DNA of 28,554 nucleotides from JBOHWJ01 sp050736615 (GCA_050736615.1 JBOHWL010000098.1:1-28554), one strand, 5' to 3'; shown: positions 15,527 through 24,191, numbered from the stretch's first letter. Notes: generated from the sequence alone by a model not told the origin. A program made the numbers and translations.

Positions 15527-17005
15527 GTGTTTGCCGGCGAACTTCAAAAACAGAAGGCGTTCTTTGCGGCGGCGGACAGCGTGGCGCTGTTCGCCGCCTT
15601 CGCCAGCGCCCTCTGTATTCACGATCCGGCGGGTGCGATGGAGACCCGCCTGTTCGAAGCTGAGCGGCCGATACTGGTGTTATGCGTCATCGGCATCGCG
15701 GCGCTGTGGATCTTGGTCTTTCGTGCGTGCGACCTGTACCGGATGCGCGCGGGCGGTCTCAAGGAGACCCTGGCGATCGTGAAGGCCTGTTCCATCGCCG
15801 CGTTGCTCACGCTGTTCGTGGGCTTCCTGGCCCATATCGCGGTTTCGCGCATCACCGTGGTGCTCGCCTATGTGTTAAGTATTCCGGCGGTGATGATCGC
15901 GCGGATGTTCGCGCGCGCTTACATTCGAAGTTTCTACGCGAATCCCAAAATCGCGATTCCGCTGGCGATCATTGGCTTCAATCCGGTCGCTCATTATCTG
16001 TTCGATCAGATTGCCGACGAGATGACCCCCTACGAACCGGCCGGCTTTGTCGATGGCGCGGCGTGTGGGCGCCAGTATCGCGGCTATCCGGTGATTGGCG
16101 CGGCGCCGGCGTTGGCGCAACTGGCCGCCGTCCATCCGCTGCTGGAAGTCGCCATCGCCACTCCCGACGCCAGCCGCGAGCAGCAGGAAGAAATCATCCG
16201 GACCTGCGAAAGCCTGCGGATTCGTTGGTGGATAGTGCCGTGGATGTTGCGCTCGCTCGCCACCGGGCTCAAGGTCGACATGCTGGGGGCGGTGCCGCTG
16301 ATGGGTCCGCGCGGGTCGAATATCGAAGGGCTGAATCTGCTGGTCAAGCGCGGCTTCGATCTGATCACGGCATCGCTGATGTTGATCGTGGCGGCGCCCG
16401 TATTGGGACTCGCCGCTTTGGCGATTCTGCTCACCGACGGGCGTCCGGTGCTGTTTCGCCAGTCGCGGATTGGCATCCATGGCCGCCCTTTCGAGTTGCT
16501 CAAGCTGCGCACGATGCGGCATACCGCCGACGACGGCGTGCATCGCGAATACGTGCGCCAATGGATCCGCAACGGTGAAGGGGCCGCTCTGGATGTCAAT
16601 CTCAAGCGCGTTGCCAATGGGACCAACGGCAACGGTGCGGGCCACAAGGCGCGGGTCTTCAAGTTGGTGCGCGATAAGCGCATCACGATGGTCGGCCGCC
16701 TGCTGCGCCGTTTCAGCCTCGACGAGTTGCCGCAGCTTATCAACGTCGTGCGCGGCGAGATGAGCCTGATTGGTCCACGCCCCGCGCTGCCGTACGAGCT
16801 TGAGCACTATCAGGACTGGCATCGCCGCCGGCTCGACGCGGCGCCCGGAATCACCGGTTTATGGCAGGTCAGCGGGCGCAACCGGGTCTCCTTCGATGAG
16901 ATGGTGCGGCTCGATGTGCAATATCTTGAGGATTGGTCACTGGCTGGCGACCTGCGCATCCTGGCCCGCACGGTTCCGGCGCTTCTGCGCGGGGAGGGGA
17001 TGTGA
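15527..17005 (+). CDS. Polyprenyl-phosphate sugar-1-phosphate transferase (WbaP/EpsB-type initiating enzyme)
   Basis: This 492-residue membrane enzyme should start repeat-unit synthesis by moving a sugar-1-phosphate onto undecaprenyl phosphate. Several N-terminal helices lie between about 10 and 130, followed by a Rossmann-like middle domain (AIIGFNPVAHYLFDQI). The C-terminal Bac_transf domain shows KRGFDLITASLMLIVAAPVLG and RQSRIGIHGRPFELLKLRTMR. It also has the catalytic Asp-Glu in SLDELPQLINVVRGEMSLIGPRP, and ITGLWQVSGRN. A charged insertion of about 60 residues separates LRTM from the DE motif. GTG 15527 is chosen because conserved sequence begins immediately; it stands 3 bases after the previous stop and in the same frame, so re-initiation is likely. 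Confidence 0.92.
   Translation: MFAGELQKQKAFFAAADSVALFAAFASALCIHDPAGAMETRLFEAERPILVLCVIGIAALWILVFRACDLYRMRAGGLKETLAIVKACSIAALLTLFVGFLAHIAVSRITVVLAYVLSIPAVMIARMFARAYIRSFYANPKIAIPLAIIGFNPVAHYLFDQIADEMTPYEPAGFVDGAACGRQYRGYPVIGAAPALAQLAAVHPLLEVAIATPDASREQQEEIIRTCESLRIRWWIVPWMLRSLATGLKVDMLGAVPLMGPRGSNIEGLNLLVKRGFDLITASLMLIVAAPVLGLAALAILLTDGRPVLFRQSRIGIHGRPFELLKLRTMRHTADDGVHREYVRQWIRNGEGAALDVNLKRVANGTNGNGAGHKARVFKLVRDKRITMVGRLLRRFSLDELPQLINVVRGEMSLIGPRPALPYELEHYQDWHRRRLDAAPGITGLWQVSGRNRVSFDEMVRLDVQYLEDWSLAGDLRILARTVPALLRGEGM
16991..16999 (+). promoter_or_regulatory. Shine-Dalgarno sequence for the flippase start
   Basis: GGGGAGGGG lies inside the end of the transferase gene, two bases before GTG 17002. 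With the GTGA start/stop overlap it fixes the start of the flippase gene and indicates translational coupling. Confidence 0.6.
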
Positions 17006-18516
17006 CCGCGCCGATTCAGAGCGAATCAGCCGCCGAAGCCATCGAACTTAAACGCTCGCTCTGGGCCTCGTTCGCACGCAGCGTGCGCGACAACGTGCTG
17101 GCCGAAGTGACGGTGCAGGTGCTGCGTGTGGGCGGGATGATCGTGCTGGCGCGCGAGCTCACCCCGGGGGATTTCGGCCTGCTGAAGGTACTGGTGGTGG
17201 TGAGCGTTTTCGCCACTGTGCTGTGCCAGTTCGGCATTCCCGACGCGATGATTCAGCGCAAGGAAGTCAGCCGCGCACACGAAGCCACAGCCTGGTGGCT
17301 GAACGTCCTCATCACGTTTATCGTCGTCGCCGGACTCTATCTGCTCGCGCCGCTCATCGCGCGTGTGATGGAGATGGGCGGACTCACCTTGGGCATCCGC
17401 CTGATGTGCGTGCCGCTGATCCTCGAAGGCACTTCGAACGGCGCCAATGCCCGTTTGCGACGGGCCTTGCGCTTTGGCGCGATCGCGCTGGCGGACGTCG
17501 TCGGCGAAATCGGTTTTTTGGCCGGGGCTTTCGTGCTGCTCTGGTATGGATACCCGGAATTGAGCCTCGCGGGCGGGCTCGCGGTGCGCTTTGCCCTACA
17601 CGCCTCGACCATCTGGATCGCCGATCCGCGGGTGCCGCTGGGCGTGCCGCGGCTGTCGGCCGCGCGCGATCTGTCCCGTTTCGCTGTGAGCGTCTGCAGC
17701 GGCCGTGTGCTGATTGTGTCTGCGGGAAACGCCGACTTCCTGCTGGTGGGCCGTCTGCTCGGCAGCGAGGCGCTGGGCTTCTACTCGATTGCGTGGGACC
17801 TGCTGCGCTTCATCCCGGATCGGCTGTTCAAGGTGGTTGGCCGCGTGGCATTTCCCGCCTTTTCGCGTATTCAGGAAGATGATCAGGAACTTGCCGCGGC
17901 CTACAAAACTATCGTCGATTACGTGGCCCGGATGGTATTGCCGGTGGCGGGCTGCGTGGTGATCGCGGCGCCGGAAATCCTCGGCAGCATTTACGGACGG
18001 CAATGGCTGCCGGCCGCTTCGCCGATGCGCGTGCTGAGTTGCGGGCTGGCGTTTATAGGGCTGCGGCTGGGGATTGGTTCGGTCTATTTTGCCAAGGACT
18101 ATCCCTCCTTCGACCTCTATTTGAACGGTGTGCGCCTGCTGCTGATTGTCGCGGCGGTGACGGTGAGCGTCGAATTGGGCGGCGGTCTGATCGCGGTCTG
18201 CGCGTCGGTCGGTGCGGTCGAATTGCTCATCACCTACGCCGGACAATATCTTGCGTGCATGCTGGTGTCGATGCGGCTGCGCGAGCTATGGCGGCCGATG
18301 CTGCCGGGGCTGCGCACGGCGGCGTTCTGCATGGCGGCAACTTTCGCGGGCAAAGTGTTTGCCGCGCTGCTCGGAATCCACGCGCCCACCGTGATCGTCT
18401 TCGTCGCGGCGCCAGCGGCGGCGGTCTTTTTGTGGCTGGAAGCGCGCGAGGCGGTTCGCATGGCCACCAGCACCTTCAAACGGGACGTGCTGCGAACCTC
18501 AAACCAGCAGGCATAG
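17002..18516 (+). CDS. Oligosaccharide flippase, MOP superfamily (Wzx-like)
   Basis: This 504-residue polytopic membrane protein of the polysaccharide transporter family has about 12-14 hydrophobic segments. Recognisable stretches are VQVLRVGGMIVLARELTPGDFGLL at the start, FGIPDAMIQRKE, the loop LGSEALGFYSIAWDLLRFIPDRLFKVVGRVAFPAFSR and YGRQWLPAASPMRVL. These match flippases that move undecaprenyl-linked repeat units to the periplasm. I place the start at GTG 17002, which overlaps the previous TGA; the frame is open to 16933, but that part lies inside the transferase gene. It is the only transporter in the exopolysaccharide unit. Confidence 0.9.
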   Translation: MTAPIQSESAAEAIELKRSLWASFARSVRDNVLAEVTVQVLRVGGMIVLARELTPGDFGLLKVLVVVSVFATVLCQFGIPDAMIQRKEVSRAHEATAWWLNVLITFIVVAGLYLLAPLIARVMEMGGLTLGIRLMCVPLILEGTSNGANARLRRALRFGAIALADVVGEIGFLAGAFVLLWYGYPELSLAGGLAVRFALHASTIWIADPRVPLGVPRLSAARDLSRFAVSVCSGRVLIVSAGNADFLLVGRLLGSEALGFYSIAWDLLRFIPDRLFKVVGRVAFPAFSRIQEDDQELAAAYKTIVDYVARMVLPVAGCVVIAAPEILGSIYGRQWLPAASPMRVLSCGLAFIGLRLGIGSVYFAKDYPSFDLYLNGVRLLLIVAAVTVSVELGGGLIAVCASVGAVELLITYAGQYLACMLVSMRLRELWRPMLPGLRTAAFCMAATFAGKVFAALLGIHAPTVIVFVAAPAAAVFLWLEAREAVRMATSTFKRDVLRTSNQQA

Positions 18517-18527
18517 GTGGCGTGGCG

Positions 18528-19658
18528 ATGATGGCCGTTGCGAAAAGATTGAGTTATGAATGCTCGGAAAGCTCCTCCGATGGACCACCAGCGGTGGCCT
18601 CGGCGCGGGCGGTTATGGACTCCCCCAGGCATAGTCAATTTATTCTTTGTCCACTCGAACAGGCGCACGGGCTATGGAGCGCCGCACTCGCCCGTTTGGA
18701 CGATGTCACGCTTTATCATGGTGAGCGATGGGTGCGCGGGCTGGTCGAGACCTATCGGCTGAGACCATGGGTGGCGGCACTGAGTGAGGACGACGAGGTC
18801 ACGGCGGCATGCCTGTTGGCTCGCACGCGGCGACCGCTTTCGGCGGCGCGGTTTGTCGGCTTGCCGTTCTCCGACGTGTGCCCGCCACTGGCGCGCGATA
18901 CGAACGCCTTGGGCGCTCTGCTGGACGCCTTGGGGCGCGATCCAGCGACGCGCAATGGCTGCGAACTCAGAGGTGTGAGCGCGCCGTCGCCTTGGTGTAC
19001 GGTGGATTGCTTCGCCGGCTGGGCGCTCGATCTAGCGCGTCCTCTGGGCGACATCGAGCGCTCATTCGACCGCGACTTCCGACGCAAGATTCGCCGCGGC
19101 GGTGAAGCGGGCCTGACAATCCAGCGCGGCGACGACACGAGCCTGGTCGCGCGTTTTTACGAGTTGCAACTGGAGACTCGCCGGCGCCTTGGCTTGCCCG
19201 CCCAGCCGGTGCGCCTGTTTATGACCTTGCGGAAGATTTTCAGCAAAGGGAATGATTTCGAAGTCTGGCTGACGTCACATGATGGTCACGATCTGGCGGG
19301 GGCGGTCTTGTTGCGGGAGCGCGGCCGCATCTACATGAAATGGAGTGCGCGGCGGCTCGACGCGATTGCGAGTGCCAATCATCTGCTGGTCTGGAACGTG
19401 ATTCAGGCTTACGCGGGTAACGCCACTTGCCTTGACCTGGGCCGCACCGACGTGCGCAATAGCGGTCTGGCGCGTTTCAAAAAAGAAGTCGGCGCGGTCG
19501 CCACGCCTGTCGCCTATGCGTTTTTGCCGGTGGCGCCACGCCATGTCAGTTCGGAGGTTCTGGTTGGCTCACGTAAGCTTATGGCGCGAGCGTGGCGATA
19601 TCTGCCGCTGTCCTTTGCGCGGCTCGCGGGAGCGGCATTTTACCGTTATCTGGCATGA
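18528..19658 (+). CDS. FemAB/GNAT-like protein (XrtA-locus type)
   Basis: This 376-residue protein belongs to the FemAB-like branch of the GNAT fold found in exosortase-linked exopolysaccharide loci. Motifs seen are the basic stretch FDRDFRRKIRRGGEAGLTIQRG, then FYELQLETRRRLGLPAQP and the core LAGAVLLRERGRIYMKWSAR. LLVWNVIQAYAGNATCLDLGRTD and GLARFKKEVGA follow. The family may acylate or aminoacylate a cell-surface component; the real substrate is unknown. The start is uncertain: ATG 18528 (or 18531) follows a weak AGGTGG, while ATG 18615 just before the conserved part is also possible. It begins 11 bases after the flippase stop and closes the tightly packed section of the operon. Confidence 0.8.
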   Translation: MMAVAKRLSYECSESSSDGPPAVASARAVMDSPRHSQFILCPLEQAHGLWSAALARLDDVTLYHGERWVRGLVETYRLRPWVAALSEDDEVTAACLLARTRRPLSAARFVGLPFSDVCPPLARDTNALGALLDALGRDPATRNGCELRGVSAPSPWCTVDCFAGWALDLARPLGDIERSFDRDFRRKIRRGGEAGLTIQRGDDTSLVARFYELQLETRRRLGLPAQPVRLFMTLRKIFSKGNDFEVWLTSHDGHDLAGAVLLRERGRIYMKWSARRLDAIASANHLLVWNVIQAYAGNATCLDLGRTDVRNSGLARFKKEVGAVATPVAYAFLPVAPRHVSSEVLVGSRKLMARAWRYLPLSFARLAGAAFYRYLA

Positions 19659-19783
19659 AGAAATGGGCTAATCAGACATTTTCGACTATGATCAAACCGG
19701 TAGCGCGGCCGTAAAGGGGCGGTGTGGGTAAGGTGCCGTTATCAGCGGCGACACGGCAGCCAAACGCGGATCGCTAATCTTGT

Positions 19784-19792
19784 GGAAAGGAG
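19784..19792 (+). promoter_or_regulatory. Shine-Dalgarno sequence for the deacetylase start
   Basis: GGAAAGGAG lies 5 bases before ATG 19798 and decides that start over the in-frame TTG at 19780. Confidence 0.75.
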
Positions 19793-19797
19793 TCGCC

Positions 19798-21018
19798 ATG
19801 GCCCTGAGTATCGAATCAGCCACCGGTCTCAAAACCCGCCCGACCGTGATTGGCACTGATACCTCATGCGGACGTAATGACGCTTTTTCCTTCTGGAAGC
19901 TTCCCGCGGGCTGGCGCGACTCACTCGATGCGCTTAACGGTATGTCGGCCGTGGCTGCGGAACGTTATTTATTTGAGCGTTATTTGCCGGAGAACGAGCG
20001 GCGCCCGCCCAGTGCGATGGAGGCGTATTACCGCGTCAAGGGTCTGATTCCACGCCGAGTGCGCCATCGCCTCAATTCCTTAGCGATTCGCGCCCGGCGG
20101 CGCCAGAAGTTTCCCAATTGGCCCTGCGAAAGCGCACTGACTGAATTCTGGCGTGACTGGATGCGCCAGGCGCTCGAAATCATGCAGGTGAGCGACGGCT
20201 GGCACATCGGCTTCTGGCCTGGCGGAGTCAATTGTTCCATCGTGCTGACCCATGATGTGGACAGCCCGCTCGGCTTCAGTCAGATGGAGCGCATGGCCGA
20301 GGTCGAAGAGAAACTTGGCTTCCGCTCGGCGTGGAATCTGCCGCTCGCGCAATATCCGATTGATTTCGGCGTGGTCGAACGGCTCCGCACACGCGGCTTC
20401 GAATTCGGCGCGCACGGATTAAGTCATGACGGCAAGCTCTTCCGCAGCCGCAAGGATTTTCTGGCGCTGACGCCCCGGCTCGAGCGGCTTGCCCGCGAAC
20501 ATAATATGCGGGGATTCCGTGCGCCTTCCACATTGCGCCGGGCCGAGTGGATCGCGACCATGGATTTTGACTTCGATTCGAGCTTTTCGGATACGGATCC
20601 CTATGAACCGCAGGCGGGTGGTACCTGCAGTATCTTCCCCTTTTATCTGGGTGAAATGCTCGAAATGCCATACACCCTGGCGCAGGACCATACACTCATC
20701 CACGTGCTGCATCGCAGTCCGTTGGCGGTCTGGATGCTCAAGGTGCAATGGATTGCGTCACTGGGAGGGATGATTCTCGTGCTTACGCATCCCGACTACT
20801 CGGGGGCGGGCGCCAACCTCGGCCATTATGAAGATTTGCTCAAGCATTTGCGTGAAATTGAATCGGCCTGGCACGCGCAGCCTTCGGAAATCGCCGCCTG
20901 GTGGCGCCGCCGGTCGGCCATGACCCTGACCGTGGACAATGACGTCCCGGTGATTGAAGGTGCGGATAGCGCGGGCGCGACCGCCCGCCGAATCAGTTCG
21001 GAACCGCTTTTTCGTTAA
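19798..21018 (+). CDS. Polysaccharide deacetylase-like protein (NodB fold) with long N-terminal extension
   Basis: This 406-residue protein has a carbohydrate esterase 4-type domain from about residue 145. Motif 1 is THDVDSP (metal ligand Asp155, base Asp153). Motif 2 is the HxxxH of AHGLSHDG (206-210), motif 3 RGFRAPST, and LVLTHPDY resembles motif 5. The family removes N- or O-acetyl groups from polysaccharides using a metal ion. The first 145 residues are not part of NodB; they contain FSFWKLPAGWRDSL and a basic segment (RRVRHRLNSLAIRARRRQK). No signal peptide is obvious, so a cytoplasmic or membrane-peripheral place is possible. It lies 139 bases after the FemAB-like gene, a neighbour pair known from XrtA loci. 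Confidence 0.86.
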   Translation: MALSIESATGLKTRPTVIGTDTSCGRNDAFSFWKLPAGWRDSLDALNGMSAVAAERYLFERYLPENERRPPSAMEAYYRVKGLIPRRVRHRLNSLAIRARRRQKFPNWPCESALTEFWRDWMRQALEIMQVSDGWHIGFWPGGVNCSIVLTHDVDSPLGFSQMERMAEVEEKLGFRSAWNLPLAQYPIDFGVVERLRTRGFEFGAHGLSHDGKLFRSRKDFLALTPRLERLAREHNMRGFRAPSTLRRAEWIATMDFDFDSSFSDTDPYEPQAGGTCSIFPFYLGEMLEMPYTLAQDHTLIHVLHRSPLAVWMLKVQWIASLGGMILVLTHPDYSGAGANLGHYEDLLKHLREIESAWHAQPSEIAAWWRRRSAMTLTVDNDVPVIEGADSAGATARRISSEPLFR

Positions 21019-21148
21019 GCCGTAACGGGCGCGTCATAAGATTTCCGTCCGTTTTAGCGGCAGCCGGCGGGTCGATGAGTGGAAATGGTTTCGAGGCTCG
21101 CTCATCAACTCGTCTGATTAGAGTGCATCACGTTGGGAGGTCGTTTTT

Positions 21149-21991
21149 GTGAAGCACGGCAAAACTCTGGTCATCGGAGTGGGTGAGGTCGGCGGAGCGT
21201 TAGCTGAGGTACTCGAGCGCAAGGAGGCGGTGCTTCGTCACGATATCGAACCGCGTACTTTTGCGGACACGATCGGCGTAATGCATGTCTGCATTCCGTT
21301 CAAAACCCGCGCGCAATTCGAGCCGGCGGCATTATCGTATATAAAGCGTTTCAGCCCGGCCCTGACTATCATCAATAGTACGGTGGTGCCGGGCACCACC
21401 CGTTCTATCGCCTCACAGAGTCACACCCCGGTCGCTTACAGTCCAGTGCGCGGCAAGCACGTGCGGATGACCGAGGATATGTTGCATTACGCGAAATTTC
21501 TCTCCGCGCCTGACGCGAGCACCTTGACCGCCGCCGAGGAGCATTTCAAGTCGGCCGGAATGAAAACGCGCCGCATCGCGCGGGTCGAAACCTTGGAATT
21601 GGCCAAACTGGCTGAAACCTCATACTTTGGTGTGATGATCGCGTTTGCCCAAGAGCTTAACCGCTATGCGGAAATTGTGGGGGCGGATTATGCCGAGGCC
21701 ATCGACTTTTTCGAGGAAGTCGATTTTCTGCCACGCACTCGCTATTTCCCCGGCTTTATCGGCGGTCATTGCGTGATCCCCAATATTCATCTGTTGAAAC
21801 AAGTCCAGTCGATGGGGCTGTTCGACGCAGTGCTGGATTCCAACGAGCGCCGCGCGGCTGAGCTACGGCATAAGGGCGATTCTCCGGAAAACTCGAATCG
21901 CACCAAGCCCGCCAAGAAGAACAGAGTCAGTGATGGTGAGTTCCCGGATCGTCCGAATGGCGGAGGGGGCAAACTGACGGCCAATCGCTGA
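21149..21991 (+). CDS. UDP-glucose/GDP-mannose dehydrogenase-like protein lacking the third domain
   Basis: This 280-residue protein resembles the first two domains of UDP-sugar 6-dehydrogenases. The NAD-binding part is TLVIGVGEVGGALAEVL, with VMHVCIPF, IINSTVVPGTTR and YSPVRGKHVRMTEDMLHYAKF. The central helical part ELAKLAETSYFGVMIAFAQELNRYAE ends in YFPGFIGGHCVIPN, which matches the catalytic GGHCIP motif; Cys208 is present. The position of the usual Asn four residues after the central-domain Lys is Thr157. The family's C-terminal nucleotide-binding domain is absent, replaced by a polar Gly/Asn/Lys-rich tail after about residue 240. Oxidation of an unusual sugar substrate is possible but unproven. 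GTG 21149 follows GGGAGG (21135-21140) by 8 bases. Confidence 0.78.
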   Translation: MKHGKTLVIGVGEVGGALAEVLERKEAVLRHDIEPRTFADTIGVMHVCIPFKTRAQFEPAALSYIKRFSPALTIINSTVVPGTTRSIASQSHTPVAYSPVRGKHVRMTEDMLHYAKFLSAPDASTLTAAEEHFKSAGMKTRRIARVETLELAKLAETSYFGVMIAFAQELNRYAEIVGADYAEAIDFFEEVDFLPRTRYFPGFIGGHCVIPNIHLLKQVQSMGLFDAVLDSNERRAAELRHKGDSPENSNRTKPAKKNRVSDGEFPDRPNGGGGKLTANR

Positions 21992-22083
21992 AATTATGGC
22001 CCGGCCAGGGCAACCTGCCTTGGTGTGAAGCGTTGCGCCACTTGACGCTTGCCGCTCAACGTCCAATCTGCGACACCTTAAAC

Positions 22084-22107
22084 GGGCGCGCGTTAGCGTG
22101 CGCGTCC
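22084..22107. other. GC-rich hairpin before the MFS transporter gene
   Basis: GGGCGCGCG-TTAG-CGTGCGCGTCC can form a strong stem with one bulge or mismatch and a TTAG loop, ending 7 bases before ATG 22115. It could hide the start region in the mRNA, or be a terminator-like remnant of the upstream gene; no T run follows. Confidence 0.4.
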
Positions 22108-22114
22108 GCGCAAA

Positions 22115-23458
22115 ATGAAGCCAGCCAGCCCAGGCACCGTCGAGCCGATACCGGGCACAGCTAATCAAAGAATCGCCGCACCACAGCGCTATTTGTGGCT
22201 GCTGTTGGCGATGTTGATGTCGGCGACCGTCTTTGAAGGCTACGACATCACGATTTTCCACCTATGCACGCCTGATATAGCGCGCAGCTTTCATCTTGAT
22301 GACGCCAGCATCGGCGCGATCGCGGCGACGGTGCGTTTCGGCGGCATCCTTTCGTTCTTTATCGTTACGCTGGCTGATCGCTACGGCCGCAAGCCGATCA
22401 TGTCGGTCACGGTGCTGTGCTACGCATTCTTTACGCTGCTCACCGCGCTGTCCTCCGGAATGGGGACGTTTACGCTGTTCCAGTCCTGTTCACAGATTTT
22501 TCTCGCGGCCGAATTCGGCGTCGCGATCACGGTCATCAGCGAGGAATTTCCTGACGCGATGCGCGGGCGCGCGATCTCGGTCATGCACATGGTGGCATTT
22601 ATCGGGGTTGCCTGCGCCGGCTTGCTCTACGGCGTCGTGGCGAACTCAAGCTGGGGATGGCGCGGCATGTATTTCCTCGGCATTATTCCGCTGGTGTTGG
22701 TGGCGTTGCTGCGGCGCGGGATGCGCGAGACGGCGCGCTTTTCAGAGAGTGAGCGGACGCGCAAAGTCTTGGGGCGAGCACGTGCTCCGCTGCTTGAGCC
22801 ATTGCGGCGATGCGTGGAGCCGTCGGCCGGCCCTTATCGCTCGCGCCTGATCCTTGTCGCGCTGCTATGTAATTGTATCGGGGTGGTTGGCGGCCCCACC
22901 ATCTCGTTCTTCAGCCTCTACGCCAAGCGCGATCATAGTTGGACCTCCTCGCAGGTCGGCGACGCGATCGTAATCGCCTACCTGCTGGGGATGTGCGGTA
23001 CGCTGCTATGCGGCTATTTGATGGACAATATCGGGCGGCGCGCCACGGCCTCGATGTTTTTCGTCGGCGCGGGCATTGCGATGGTCGCGCTGTTTCACAG
23101 CAACAGCCATCAGGCCATTCTGACCGGCATCATGGCGACCATGTTCACCTATCAAGGTGCGCGCACCGCGACCTCGGCGCTTTCGGCGGAATTGTTTCCC
23201 ACCACGGCGCGCGCGACCGGCTATAGCTTGACGGTGCAGGTCTTTGGCCAACTGGGCTGGATGCTGGCACCATTAGCCGCCGGGCTGTTATCGGACTACA
23301 TGGGCAGCCTGGGCAATGCGGCGGCTCTGTTCGGGGTTGGTCCGCTCATCGGTGCTGGTTTGATCATGGCGTATGCGCCCGAGACTAAAGGCCGTAAACT
23401 TGAGGAACTGTCGCCCGACCTCACGGTTGAGCATACCGACGAAAGCGCCAAGCGCTGA
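22115..23458 (+). CDS. Major facilitator superfamily transporter (metabolite:H+ symporter type)
   Basis: This 447-residue MFS permease has about 12 membrane helices. The start FEGYDITIFHLCTPDIARSF matches the Gly-Tyr-Asp pattern of aromatic-acid or metabolite:H+ symporters. The loop 2-3 signature is LADRYGRKPIMS and its repeat in the second half is LMDNIGRRATASM. ELFPTTARATGYS is another conserved stretch, and PETKGRKLEEL closes the protein as in sugar and metabolite porters. The substrate cannot be read. No clear ribosome binding site precedes ATG 22115; the hairpin just upstream may affect initiation. There is no sign that it belongs to the exopolysaccharide unit. Confidence 0.9.
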   Translation: MKPASPGTVEPIPGTANQRIAAPQRYLWLLLAMLMSATVFEGYDITIFHLCTPDIARSFHLDDASIGAIAATVRFGGILSFFIVTLADRYGRKPIMSVTVLCYAFFTLLTALSSGMGTFTLFQSCSQIFLAAEFGVAITVISEEFPDAMRGRAISVMHMVAFIGVACAGLLYGVVANSSWGWRGMYFLGIIPLVLVALLRRGMRETARFSESERTRKVLGRARAPLLEPLRRCVEPSAGPYRSRLILVALLCNCIGVVGGPTISFFSLYAKRDHSWTSSQVGDAIVIAYLLGMCGTLLCGYLMDNIGRRATASMFFVGAGIAMVALFHSNSHQAILTGIMATMFTYQGARTATSALSAELFPTTARATGYSLTVQVFGQLGWMLAPLAAGLLSDYMGSLGNAAALFGVGPLIGAGLIMAYAPETKGRKLEELSPDLTVEHTDESAKR

Positions 23459-23589
23459 TTAACACCAACCCATTCACGGCACTCGCGCTTTGGGCCACTA
23501 TTGTGTATCAGTACGCTCTAGCGGGACCGCGTGGCGCGGCGATGCGGGTACGCCATGGGAGCGAAGCGCATCAGGTGGAACGAAACGGA

Positions 23590-23614
23590 GCCGAGCAACC
23601 AGTCCGCGAGTTGC
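23590..23614 (+). repeat. Short dispersed repeat module, copy A
   Basis: The stretch GAGCAA-CC-AGTCCGCGAG-T-TGC within 23590-23614 recurs with small changes on the - strand at 24434-24460 and 28412-28440. All three lie between genes, so the module looks like a dispersed intergenic repeat. Confidence 0.55.
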
Positions 23615-23719
23615 AAAAAAGAGGAATCGAGCGGGCGAGAGTTACATTTTTAACGCTTGCGGACGCGCCCGCCCGCGGAGCCGCGTTGAGGTCCAGATTC
23701 AGCACCGCGCGAGGAGATC

Positions 23720-24172
23720 ATGGCAGGCAAGTACTTCGAAGAATTCCGGGTCGGCGACGTTTTCCAGCATCAGCCCAGCCGCACCGTGACAGAGACCGAC
23801 AACCTGCTCTTCACCACGCTCACGATGAACGTTCAGCCGCTTCATCTCGATGTCGAATTTTCGAAAAAGGCGGAGTTCGGGCAGCGCCTCGTCAACAGTA
23901 TTTTTACGTTAGGCCTGGTGGTGGGACTTTCGGTCGGCGACCTGACGCTCGGCACCACGGTTGGTAATCTTGGCTTTGATAAGACCGAATTCCCCAAGCC
24001 GGTTTTTATCGGCGATACGATTACAGCTGAAACCGAAATTATCGAGGTGCGCGAGTCCAAGTCGCGCCCGCAATGGGGTGTCGTCATCTTCGAGCATCGC
24101 GGGGTCAATCAGCGCGGTGAGACCGTGGTGAAATGCCGGCGCGCGGGGATGATGCGGCGCAAACCCCAGTAA
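23720..24172 (+). CDS. MaoC-family dehydratase (hot-dog fold hydratase)
   Basis: This 150-residue single hot-dog protein begins KYFEEFRVGDVFQHQPSRTVTETDN, typical of MaoC-like enoyl-CoA or mesaconyl-CoA hydratases. The family's active-site dyad Asp-x4-His usually lies in a D..PLH.D stretch; here MNVQPLHLDVEFSKKAEFG keeps the His while the Asp position reads Asn (N-V-Q-P-L-H). The rest (VNSIFTLGLVVGLSVGD, PVFIGDTITAETEIIEVRES) matches the fold. The usual role is hydration of an unsaturated acyl-CoA. GAGGAG at 23711-23716 lies 3 bases before the ATG. No operon partner is evident; the next gene is 580 bases away. Confidence 0.88.
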   Translation: MAGKYFEEFRVGDVFQHQPSRTVTETDNLLFTTLTMNVQPLHLDVEFSKKAEFGQRLVNSIFTLGLVVGLSVGDLTLGTTVGNLGFDKTEFPKPVFIGDTITAETEIIEVRESKSRPQWGVVIFEHRGVNQRGETVVKCRRAGMMRRKPQ

Positions 24173-24191
24173 AAGCGCGCGGGCCGATGCC

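Noticed and set aside
15682..16578. Open + frame of about 298 codons inside the sugar transferase gene
   Set aside because: It overlaps the well-supported transferase in another frame and its product is a low-complexity Arg/Gly-rich sequence.
18003..18527. Upstream extension of the FemAB-like frame into the flippase gene
   Set aside because: It is a shadow of the flippase coding sequence; the protein family starts after 18528.
23503..23967. Open frame overlapping the start of the MaoC gene
   Set aside because: The MaoC frame has a good ribosome binding site and conserved sequence; the other frame has neither and crosses a repeat module.
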